Source: Verticillium longisporum
Lineage: Eukaryota > Ascomycota > Sordariomycetes > Glomerellales > Plectosphaerellaceae
NCBI GenBank assembly: GCA_019188255.1
Contig: JAETXT010000002.1
Coordinates: 3,844,001-3,908,000 of the forward strand
Direction: 5' to 3'
Length of the DNA stretch: 64,000 bases
A program made the position numbers and the translations under genes. Numbering within the stretch: position 1 is the stretch's first letter; each line of letters starts with the position of its first letter. Under the pieces are notes generated by a model that was not told the origin of the DNA, did no database searches, and saw only the letters and a program-made list of their open reading frames with translations. Below are positions 1 to 9,030 of the stretch, in pieces.

Positions 1-1163
1 TTCCGCTGGTGTTCTTCTGGTGTTGTTGAGTATATCAAGATATCGTCCATATAAACGACGCATATTGTGTCCACGAGGCCGGCTAGTGCCTTGTTGATGT
101 ATGCCTGGAAGGTGGCTGGTGCGTTCGCGAGGCCGAATGGCATAACAAGGTATTCGAAGTGGCCGTATTTTGTTCTAAATGCCGTTTTCCACTCGTCCCC
201 TGTTTTGATGCGTAGTCGGTGATAAGCATCTTTCAGGTCCAGTTTCGTGAATAACCTGGCTGTTGCCAACCGGTCGAGTAGCTCGTGGATAAGCGGGAGG
301 GCGGTGCGGTCTTTCTTCGTGATCTTATTGAGTCCCCTATAGTCGACGCACATCCTGAGCTTGCCACCCTTCTTTGGGACAAACAGTACGGGGGCACCAG
401 CAGGGCTAGTGGAGTGTCTGATCCATCCCTTTTTTAACGAGTCGTTTACGTATTCCCTCAGTGTTTCCAATTCCTTTTCTGCTAGGGCGTAGATGGGTCC
501 GAAGGGTGGTTTCTTTCCGTCCTCGAGTTCTATCGAATGATCCCATTGGTGATGCTGCGGCAGGGTTGCTGCTTGTTCAACATCGAATACGTCCCTGAAC
601 TCGTGGTATTTCGCTGGGACTATGGCGGGTGGCTCGTTTCTCTTGTTGTGCTCCTGCGGGGTGCCGTGGGGGAGCCCATACATTCTGTGGTATGATTGAG
701 GCTACCGTTAGGGATTGGTGGATTGCGCTCCTGATTTGTTTTCTTGTCGATATGATTCTGATGTCTTGTTTCCTGATGGGGTATCTCCAGTGGCCCCGCA
801 ACCAGTCGTTTATCGGCTGTACCTGGGCCAGCCAGGGTCTTCCTAAGATGACGTCGTACCCGTTCGCAATATTGTCTGCTACCGTGTACTCTGTTGTCAT
901 CATGCGCTTTGTCCCGGGGTCATCCGTTACTCGGCTGGTGATCCTTTTTCGCCGTAGGTGCTTGTCTCCCTGTTTCGGAATGCCCCACCTAGCTTGCCCT
1001 GCTTTTCCCCCAGCTGTTCTCCGGCTTCCCTTAGGAGGTCGCTGCTGATGACGTTGACATCGGCTCCTCCGTCTAGCATTGCCTCTCCCTTAACCCAACT
1101 ATTGCCAATACGTAGTTCAATAGTTGCTTCGTACCGTTTTGGTCTCGGGAGCGGCGGTTCTTC
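1..1163 (-). pseudogene. Pol (protease and reverse transcriptase), frame-disrupted and truncated
   Basis: After the gag UAG, the same frame encodes the start of a retropepsin-like protease, with LDGGADVNVI near 1050-1080. The active-site loop is D-G-G rather than the usual D-S/T-G. The frame stops at a TAA (927-929). The protease C-terminus (YDVILGRPWL, about 800-835) lies in another frame, and the change falls at an A5 run near 950. A second frame change (about 590-720) leads into reverse transcriptase, which is open from about 640 to the window edge and includes VPKKGGKLRMCVDYRGLNKI, MPFGLANAPATFQ and YMDDILIY. RT copies element RNA into cDNA. The two shifts indicate decay or base-call errors. 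Confidence 0.85.
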
Positions 1164-2405
1164 CTATTGGGGGTCTCCTGTTGTTCTTCCCCCAAGCGGT
1201 TCGCGGTTTGCCGCCGAGTGCCACTTACACGACTTATGCGTGTGGCCTTGTTTTCCGCAACTTGTACACGACGCCTCTGGGCAGCTGCTAGCGTAGTGTC
1301 CATGCTTGTTGCAATTGTAGCACCTGACGTCGTCTAGGGCCTCGGGCCTTCTTCTGTCTGTCTGCCGCTGTTCTGTTGTTGGCCCGTGAGGTGTGGTGGA
1401 TTGGTTCGGCCAGCTACCTGGTTTTCGGTCGTCTCTTCCTTGCGGTTGCTCGTCGGCTGTTCTTCCGTGGGTCTTGTTTTGGGTCTGTCGCGGGTTGTCT
1501 CGGCTTCTCTCCTCATTATCCCAGCGTTGTTTCAGGCTTCTCTTAGTCCGCAGTAGGGTCTCTGCCCTCTTAGCTGCTCCATTTAGCTCTGTTCTTGTGC
1601 GGGGAATTCCCTGGGCCATGATCTGTTGCACAAGATCTGGGTCAAGTTTCGCAAGCAAAAGCGTTACCCTGTAGATCTGCGGCAGGGGTTCGGGTAGCTC
1701 CGCTTCCAGGCTATCGTAGGCGTCCACAAAGTCTTGGTATTTCTGACCAGGGGCTTGAAACCGCTGATCCCGCCCATGTAGTTTGATGATTGTCTGGAGC
1801 ACTCGGGTATCATCGTCGTCCACGTCGCCCTTTAGCCAGGCCCCCATTGCTCTCCAGGTGACTTCGTGGATGGACCCGTATTCTGTCTGTACATGCGATG
1901 TCCATCTCCGCTGCAAGGCATCAGTGAGGCAGTTGCTCGCGTATGCGACTTTGTCGATATCTCTGCGGAAACTCTTCTCGTCGAGCTGGAATCGCACGTC
2001 GAGGCTAAACAAGAAGGTATTAAGTTCCGACCAGGACGTCCCCTTGTACCGAATAGCTGGTAGTTGTATCTTCGTGAAGGGCGTGCCTTGTGGTTCTTCG
2101 TAGGGTGTTGCCCTAAGTGCTGGTGCTGGTCTGCTGGTTGCTCCCGGTGGTGGGCTTGTTGGGTCTCCCCTTCGGAGCGCGGCTAGTTCTTCGTGTTTCC
2201 TTTTCCTTGCGAGTTTACGCCGTTCTTCCTCTAACTGTCGGTCCAGTTCCTCGTCTGTGATCAACAGCAGGTCATCGAGTGTATCATTCTCGGTATCTTG
2301 TCCTTGTTCTGTATCGGGTCTTGATTGCATTGGTTCTTCGGTGTTCTCCGTCTGCTGTCCTGCAGCAGCCTGTCTTCTGGTACTCCGCACGTCTCTGGTC
2401 GACAT
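1164..2405 (-). CDS. Gag polyprotein of the gypsy element
   Basis: 413 codons starting 44 nt after the LTR. The N-terminal third is charged and low-complexity, with an acidic/Arg-rich stretch. A helical capsid-like region (about residues 110-270) includes a block around RRWTSHVQTEYGSI and a Trp-rich TWRAMGAWLKG segment. The C-terminus has two retroviral-type zinc knuckles, CYNCNKHGHYASSC and CTSCGKQGHTHKSC (both CX2CX4HX4C), for RNA binding. It ends at a UAG after ...GDPQ, and the protease frame continues in phase behind that stop. The gag itself is intact. Confidence 0.9.
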   Translation of the reverse strand: MSTRDVRSTRRQAAAGQQTENTEEPMQSRPDTEQGQDTENDTLDDLLLITDEELDRQLEEERRKLARKRKHEELAALRRGDPTSPPPGATSRPAPALRATPYEEPQGTPFTKIQLPAIRYKGTSWSELNTFLFSLDVRFQLDEKSFRRDIDKVAYASNCLTDALQRRWTSHVQTEYGSIHEVTWRAMGAWLKGDVDDDDTRVLQTIIKLHGRDQRFQAPGQKYQDFVDAYDSLEAELPEPLPQIYRVTLLLAKLDPDLVQQIMAQGIPRTRTELNGAAKRAETLLRTKRSLKQRWDNEERSRDNPRQTQNKTHGRTADEQPQGRDDRKPGSWPNQSTTPHGPTTEQRQTDRRRPEALDDVRCYNCNKHGHYASSCPEASCTSCGKQGHTHKSCKWHSAANREPLGGRTTGDPQ

Positions 2406-2431
2406 ATTGTCCCAACGGTCGTCGCTCCCCA

Positions 2432-2449
2432 GGGGTAGATCGATTATTA
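2432..2449 (-). promoter_or_regulatory. Candidate self-priming primer-binding site
   Basis: Starting 1 nt after the LTR, the minus strand reads AATAATCGAT followed by CTACCCC. The 10-mer is the exact reverse complement of ATCGATTATT inside the LTR (2519-2528). After a 2-nt bulge, five more bases pair (GGGTA, ending 2532). No match to the usual tRNA 3' end (TGG...) is visible. Tf1-type elements prime reverse transcription from their own 5' transcript end in this way; that mechanism here is an inference. Confidence 0.5.
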
Positions 2450-2663
2450 TGTCAAGGAGTCTTGTGCAACGAGTGAAGGGTTCAACTGTTGGTCTCTTGG
2501 GGGTCTCTAGGAAGATAGAATAATCGATACCCTTCTCTAAATCTTAGTCCGTTGACCTTTCTTATAACTATTCCCTCACTGCGCTCGGTCCTCTCTTCTT
2601 GATTCCTACGATCAAACAACAGGCGATCCCCTGTTGGTCTCATACCTCCCTCAGGTCCTGACA
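2450..2663 (-). repeat. 5' LTR of the gypsy element (214 bp)
   Basis: The boundaries are inferred from perfect 5-bp terminal inverted repeats TGTCA...TGACA, the TG...CA ends expected of LTRs, and the position directly upstream of the gag leader. On the minus strand it holds a TATA-like TTATAAG (about 2561-2568), roughly 30 nt before a predicted transcript start near 2535. The second LTR is outside the window, so the exact ends cannot be confirmed by comparison. Confidence 0.7.
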
Positions 2664-2738
2664 GCTACTCTATCTAGGCTTCTCCCCACACACACCCTCT
2701 GCAGTCATAATTCCCGCAACATTTGCCTGATTTCAACC

Positions 2739-2836
2739 GGTTCGGTGGTGTAGTTGGTTTATCACGTCAGTCTAACATCTTCTCCGATAAGAGTCGAGTT
2801 CACTGAAGGTCGGGAGTTCGAGCCTCCCCTGAATCA
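2739..2836 (+). tRNA. tRNA-Val (anticodon AAC), with intron
   Basis: A cloverleaf can be drawn. The acceptor stem GGTTCGG pairs with CTGAATC (two G-U pairs), discriminator A is at 2836, and the T-arm is GGGAG-TTCGAGC-CTCCC. The anticodon stem is TCAGT/ACTGA with loop C-T-AAC-A, and AAC lies at 2774-2776. An intron of about 23 nt (2778-2800) follows position 37, the canonical site for nuclear tRNA introns. The D-loop has one extra T compared with common fungal tRNA-Val. A Pol III terminator TTTTT follows at 2838-2842. CCA is not encoded. It reads GUU/GUC/GUA-type valine codons after A34-to-inosine editing. Confidence 0.9.
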
Positions 2837-3062
2837 CTTTTTGTCCTCAGGGCCGTCAAGAGATCGTGAATGAATGAATGCAGGTTGCATATATGGCTTC
2901 TCATCTGGAGCATGTTGACCCGTCCGTTATATGAATGGCGGCGAGCCTCCATTTTTGCAATCCAATTGGGCGCTATCAAACGAAGGATCCTTGCATGGAA
3001 AACGTAAAATCAATTGATCGCTATTCAAGCATATGGCGCGCGCTCATCAAAACCTCTCCTTC

Positions 3063-4851
3063 TTAGTTCCAGATCCAGCTGACAGCCCTGATCCAGCCCT
3101 TTTCCTCAACCTCGGGCTCCTCTGGGTTCAGGTCCACCTGCTCAAAGGCCGAATCCAGCGGCACGCTGTCGAGCGACACGAACCGCGTCTTCTTGAGCAC
3201 CTTCCAGAGGAGGTAGGCTCCGGTGACGAGCGGGATATCCCTGCAGGCTGTTAGTCAGACATCCCCGGGAGGGAAAAGGGGGGGGGGACTCGAGTCAGGG
3301 GTGCTTACAGGTACGAGGAGATGAAGCCGGCCGTGTCCCAGTTTCCCTTGGTGAAGACGGAGAATCCGCTCGTGAAGAGAATGGTGAGGCACATGGCGAG
3401 CGCGGCGCACGATGTGTAGACTGTGTTGTGTGTCTGGTCAGCTATCTATCTCTTGGGGACGCCATGGCGACAGAGAGGGAGGGGGAGGGCTGCGTACAGG
3501 TCCATGCGTTGTGCCAGGGGAGCTTCTCGGCGGGGATGTTCTGCCTCTTCATGGCGAGCTTGAGGCGGATGTGGTTGAACAGGATGCTAGACCAGGACAC
3601 GAGGACACCGGCCGAGGTCAGGTCGACGAACCACCAGAAGGCGGTCATGGCGCCGTAGCACAGGCTCATGGAGCTGAGGAACAAGAAGGCCGTGTACAGC
3701 AGGACGCAGCCGTAGGGCGTGCCCCAGGGGGTGGTGCGCAGGAAGACCCGGGGGGCCTGGCCCTTGAGGGCGAGGCTGTACAGCACGCGGGTGCCGGAGA
3801 GCAGGCTCTGGTTGGAGGCCGACCAGGCCGAGGTGATGACGACGGCGTTGACGACGCTCGGGATGGCCCGGATGCCGGCGGCCGAGGCGGCGATGACAAA
3901 GGGGCTCTGGGCGGCGGTGCCGTAGGCGTCGTCGAGGCGCGGGTCGTTGCTGGGCACGAGCATGCCGACGACGAGCACGGCGAGCAGGTAGAAGAGGACG
4001 ATGCGGATGAAGACGCGCTTGCAGGCGCGCGGGATGGCGCGGCGCGGGTTGCGCGTCTCGGCCGCCGCCATGGCGATCGACTCGGTGCCGGCAAAGGAGA
4101 AGACGGCCGTCGACATGACGCTCCAGTAGCCGAGGAACTTGCCCCAGTCGCCCTTGCCGATGTACTCGACAAAGGGCCCCGGGTCGTTCCAGTAGCGGAA
4201 GCCGATCCGCTCGGTGCCGGGCACGCCGCCGAGGTCGATGACGAGACCGAGGATGATGAGGAAGATGACGAGGGCGATCTTGAGCAGCGCGAAGACGAAC
4301 TCGACCTCACCGAAGACGCGCACAAAGGCGATGCCCACGAGGAACGTCAGCAGGATGAAGGTGACGATCCAAACGGTCGAGTTGACGTCGGTCCAGAACT
4401 GGAACAAGACGCAAATGGCCGTGATCTCGGCCGGGATCGACAAGAGGTTGCCGTAGACGAGGTTCCATCCGATGGCGAAGCCCCAGGCCGGGTCGACGAG
4501 GAACTCGGCATGTCGTACAAAGGCACCGGTGACCGGCAGAAGGGCTGCTACCTCTCCGAGGGCGAATTGAACGGCAAACACAACACAACCGATGGTGGCA
4601 TAGCCAAGAAGCGCGCCGAGGGGACCGCCCGTCTGGATGGCTCCACCGAGGCCGAGGAAGAGTCCCGTGCCGATGGCACCGGCGATTCCCAGCATCGACA
4701 AGTGTCGCTGCTCGAGGCCGCGTCGCAGGTCGCGCTCCTCAGCCGACGTCAGCAAATCGCCATTGTGGTCAGCGTCCTGGTCTCCCGTCTTGGAGTAGTT
4801 GGTCGCAACCTCAACATCGTCGTTGGGCGAGATAACGTCTTTGGTCGCCAT
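3063..4851 (-). CDS. Amino-acid permease (APC superfamily, fungal AAT type)
   Basis: Plasma-membrane proton-coupled amino-acid uptake is the family role; the substrate cannot be read from sequence. Three exons (4851-3498, 3420-3309, 3240-3063) give 547 aa, with introns GTACGC...CAG and GTAAGC...CAG. The N-terminus is hydrophilic and cytosolic (about 45 aa). The signature HLSMLGIAGAIGTGLFLGLG opens TM1, and about 12 hydrophobic segments follow. A typical ETRNPRRAIPRACKRVFIRI block follows TM6, and SASNQSLLSGTRVLYSLA lies in the TM8 loop. The protein ends in the acidic tail ...PEVEEKGWIRAVSWIWN. The frame is open upstream to an ATG at 5043, but the MATKD start fits the family better. The length is normal for AAT permeases. 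Confidence 0.93.
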
Positions 4852-7326
4852 GGTCTGGGTCGAGAAGGAGGTCGATGCCGTGTTCGGGGAGTGGACGATG
4901 AGCTGTGAGACGGTGCGACTGAGCCGTTTCACTTTGATCTTATACGTACAGGAAATTTTCGCTGGATGATACCATCGATAGACCGGTTCTATCGGCACGC
5001 AATCGGCGGCCCCGTCTTTCGCCTCATGGTGGGGAAGAAGCACGCGTGGCTCCGAGTCAGTCGACGGAAATGCCGTAGATCACGACATGGCAGCAACGGC
5101 GACAAGCCTGTTTAAAGGGTAGACCGTTGTCTTGCTATTTTCATATCCTTTTTGGCTTTCATCTCTGGTAGAACGGCCGTCTTTTCGCTTTCTTGGAGAA
5201 GAGTAGATGGGGCTCGGGAATGAGCCTCATGTTGTGTCTAGGCTCATGATATTTTGCGATAGGACGCGGCGCATCGATTTTTATGTAAGACAAGGGACCT
5301 TATTTCGGAAACATCCACTCGTCCCCCACATGGTTACGGCTAGCTCGACACTGAGAATTGACACTGGAATGTGTGTGGGTGATTTCGATTGCAGACCCGT
5401 CTGATAGTTCCCCTTTCCAGTTGAGTGGGAACGGGAACGGCCAGTAGCTCAACAGAGTGGCCAGGGACCTTTATTACAATGCTTCAAGCCAGACTTGCAA
5501 CATCGCCGGGCCCACTTCACATGGCAAGCCTCTAGACTATGCGCATGGTGGATCAGCAAACGATCTGGACTGCCCGTGCATCGTGTTCCGATTGACCCTT
5601 GAGCTCGAGAACTGCCGGATGGAGGGGTAGGTAAGGCAACCTGACCACGCCTGACTTGACTAGCAGTTCGTTGTGCATGTTCAAACCTGGGGTAACGGTG
5701 AAATTGGCTGTTGAATCTCGACCATCAACTGCAGTGAGGGTCGAGTGATGGACGCAACCCTCGAGTCACAAGGGCGGCCTAGCCGTGTCGACCTAGCTTC
5801 ACCTCCGAAGGCCCACCAACCCAACGACGACTCGCACCCGTTCGTCCAATGCCGTGTCAAGGCATGAGCTAGGAAAGCAGGCTTCTTTGACGATGTCGAG
5901 ACGAAGTGGACAACCTCCACAACCAATCCTGAGGATTCAAAGTCCTCCAAAACAAAGTCAGGGGGGCGTCTTCCGGAAAGGTCCTATAAAGGTAGTTAGA
6001 ACATAAGGATATCAGCAAGACTACTAAGGCTCAACCGCCGGAGGAGGGGGGGACCAAGCACAGCCAGACATCAGAAAGAATATGAATGGGCGAAGATGGA
6101 AGGGTCCAGGACATCGGTCATTTTGTGACACAGCAAGATATTGAACGAGTAGGGCGACCAGCCGAGTCTAGTTTCGATGAACATACTTACGCCCGTCTAT
6201 TCCATACGGCACCACAATGTGCAGATAGTATCTATGGTCGCCGTTGCCAGACCGTGATGAACACGCTGTAGGTCACTCGGAACATCGTAACCGGTCTGAA
6301 CGATGGCCACTGTCACGCTCTGTCAATTCAGGGGATCACCATGCGCACCACGCAGGTCAGGCTCAACCCTTACGTCTAGTCCAGGCAAATTCATTTCCTC
6401 TGCCAAGCATGCTCCCCTGGACGGCCCGTGTGCCGTGTGCGGAGGAATGTGGCCTGTGGGCGCTGGATCATCACAAGGCGCATGGTTGGCCACTGACACG
6501 CCACCGCCATGTTGGCTTCAGATAGCCCTCTAAACTCCATCACGATCCTCACCTAGCTCGGGCCACAAGCGCACAGTCGCCAAAGGGGAGCGGGCGGCAC
6601 ATTCGAAATTCGAGGCCGTAGCATATGCAACACGCACCGCCTTTTAGGATGTGCTGTGTGATAACACTGGTCGATCAATTCCCCCAATGAGGCCACTCCG
6701 TTTCGTTTCTCGGTAGTATCTCCTAGTTTTTGTATCACCTTCTTTGGAACGCGCGAACCATGGCGGACACTTGTGCTCGCAACTTCATCCATCCTCCCGG
6801 CTACCTGTTAGTTGGAAACGGCACACACCACTAGCCCGCCACTTGGCGCTCCTTCGCCCAAGAAGGCGACGCTCTGATCGCCAAAGCGTGCTGCAAAACA
6901 CCACAAAGACCCAAGAACCGAAGCCGCCGAACTCTGAAATGTGGAGAGGAACTACGCCCTGCATTTTCCGTATAAATCCCATGCCTACTGCCGCCACATC
7001 TGGTTCAGCGAGGTGCGCTACGTCATGAACTATTTGGGTTCACGGAGTCCCAGGCGGTCGTCATGGCGTTGCCTGAACATCTAGAGGAGAAATAGTATAG
7101 AGCTTGGCACCCCCTTGCCGCGCCTACCGATAGACCTGTCCCTACCTGCTCAGCTCTCGCAACTTCGATGCCATCACCAACATCTCTTGACCGATTCGCC
7201 TGATCTAGGCATCACGAGCCTCAGCAACGCTGCACTGGGGCGCCCACGAGTCCGACAACACCCTGCAACCCTGACTCCGAAGGTAGCAGAGTACCAGATC
7301 AGAATGCGTCTTAGAGAGCTGCCAAA
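4852..7326. other. Intergenic, 2.5 kb, no gene recognised
   Basis: It separates the divergently transcribed permease and SAT4-like gene. Only short ORFs without family resemblance are present. A few GATA-like hexamers (near 4976, 4987, 5254 and 5403) lie upstream of the permease, about the number expected by chance. I see no RNA gene or transposon remnant. Confidence 0.6.
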
Positions 7327-8801
7327 ATGGAAACTCCGGGGGCTCACGACCTTGTGCGCCGAGCACAGGGCGATATGACGGCGAGCTTGATCGCTTACAT
7401 GGTCGTAATGAGTTGCATATGCCTCACAGTCGTCACCTTGCGCTTCTACGTCCGCGTACATATTATTCGAAATCTTGGCAACGATGATTGGGCCGTGGCT
7501 GCTACGATGGTTTGTTATGCCTTCTCTTTGTACGCAGTGATTTCTGTGCCGTGACATTGCCGACTGACAGGCTTGCTTGCTTAGTTGATGCTGCTGGGAA
7601 GTGTCATTGGCGTCGCTATCGGTACGTTTGAAGACAAGTTCGCTTCCAAGCCTAGAACGGCTGTGCTGACCTTGATCGGACAGCCATCGCGTTTGGCCTC
7701 GGCCGTCACGTCGTCGATGTTTCCGATTCGCACCTATCCGTATTACTCACTGTCAGTCCCTTCTTTGCGAATACGATTCCCTTGACGGCGGAGCTCGGCT
7801 GTTCCCGCTCGAGCTCACGCTGAACACCCTACTCATGATCTGACATGGCAACCCAATAGCTCATGTGGTTCTCTGGCCTGGGATACCACCTCACGATTAT
7901 CATCCTGAAGTGCGCATTTATCCTCCAATACCGCCGCGCATTTCCTCTGCCGGCTTTCCAGCGTATATGCGACATATTCCTCGGGTTCATAGCGTGCTGG
8001 TTCGTGGCCTTTTTCATCGCACCGATCGTGATCTGCCTGCCAGTCAGGAGCCAGTGGGATCCGGAAATCATCGGACAGAACTTTTGCTCCTCGCGATGGC
8101 AGGTGTGGCTAGCCCACGGCATCATCCACGTCATCACCGACGTAGTCATCTTTGCCATGCCGCTCCCCCTGATCAAGACGCTGCCCTTGACGAAGCCCCA
8201 AAAGATCACGCTCACCGCCGTCTTCTGCCTGGGATTCATGTGAGTCAAACCATGGCACCCCAGGATACCAGACCCCGACTTGGGATGTCTCCTGGCTCAC
8301 CAGTACTGACCGTCGTTCTCTCTCGTCCACAGCACCTGCATCATCTCGGCCATCCGCATCAGCACCGTCCACCGCGGCCTCTTTGACACCGACGCCAGCT
8401 GGGTCATGGCCAAGACCGTCTACTGGTCCGTAGGCGAGATTACGTGCGCCATGGTGTGCCTCTGCATCCCCGTCTTGCGGCCGCTGCTCGGCGGCCGAGC
8501 GAACCTGCGGCGCTGGCGGAGCGGAGCGCATGTCGAGGTTGCGGAGACGCGGGGCCACGCGCATTTTACGCTCGATTCGACGCAGACGTGGACGGCGCCG
8601 GCACCTTCCCACCGAACGGCCAGTCGCGGTTCTGTGCGGAGTTCACGAGATATCGAGATGAGGGAGAACACGCAGGACCGACGGCATGAGGAGGCGAAGC
8701 GCACGTCGGATCCTCCGACCACGGGGACCGAGTCCAGCGGGGCAGGTTCGATGTGGAAATCGGATGATTCCTATCAAAGGGCTGATGGAAGTTGGTCGTG
8801 A
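7327..8801 (+). CDS. PTH11-like / SAT4-family 7-TM rhodopsin-fold membrane protein
   Basis: A five-exon model (7327-7536, 7585-7621, 7684-7751, 7860-8239, 8333-8801) joins in phase to 387 aa. The second exon is only 37 nt, and its upstream donor (GTGATT) is weak, so the first junction is the least certain. SAT4-family hallmarks are visible: a short N-terminus, TM1 with LRFYVRVHIIRNLGNDDW, the long TM3 GLGYHLTIIILKCAFILQYRRAF, TM4 with CWFVAFFIAPIVICLPVRSQWDP, the CSSRW/ITDVVIFAMPLPLIKTL segment, TM6-7, then a hydrophilic Ser/Thr-rich tail of about 115 aa. There is no CFEM domain. Relatives include candidate GPCRs such as PTH11 of Magnaporthe; ligand and signalling are unknown. It is convergent with the OPT gene, with 229 bp between. 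Confidence 0.85.
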
Positions 8802-9030
8802 ACAGTTGTGTTGACGATGAATTTCAGCCACGGTGGGTTGGTTGGTGTGGAATGGCACAACTGCACGAGGAGACTAGATATACCCAAAGCAGCCATCCAA
8901 GCATCTATTTCTAATGCTAATAAGCCCATGTTGGCTTGTAAACATCATCACCATCAATGCCTACGAACTAAGACCCATACCAAACCTGCCCTTTCATGTG
9001 CGCCCTGCCGCCGACAGAGCCGCAAATCCC

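Larger units (their letters stand above)
1..2663 (-). mobile_element. Ty3/gypsy LTR retrotransposon, 5' part, truncated by window start
   Basis: Reading on the minus strand from 2663, the order is LTR (2663-2450), possible primer-binding site (about 2449-2432), gag (2405-1164), protease (about 1160-760) and reverse transcriptase (about 640 to the window edge). RT contains the gypsy-type YMDDILIY box (about 3-45) and an upstream LDLKDAYHRLRI block. The order gag-protease-RT, the two CCHC knuckles and the RT box place it in Ty3/gypsy; RNase H, integrase and the other LTR lie outside the window. The pol frame is broken in at least two places, so this copy is probably inactive, or has sequencing errors. 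Base composition resembles its surroundings and I see no AT-rich signature of RIP. Confidence 0.93.

Noticed and set aside
3412..4908. Long plus-strand ORF (498 codons) opposite the permease
   Set aside because: Antisense shadow of a GC-rich coding sequence. The composition (Gly/Asp/Glu/Arg-rich) is that of a reverse-frame artefact, and the permease on the other strand is unmistakable.
4970..5410. GATA hexamers upstream of the permease as nitrogen-control sites
   Set aside because: Four HGATAR-type sites in about 560 bp is close to chance expectation (about 1.6), and no spacing pattern supports function.
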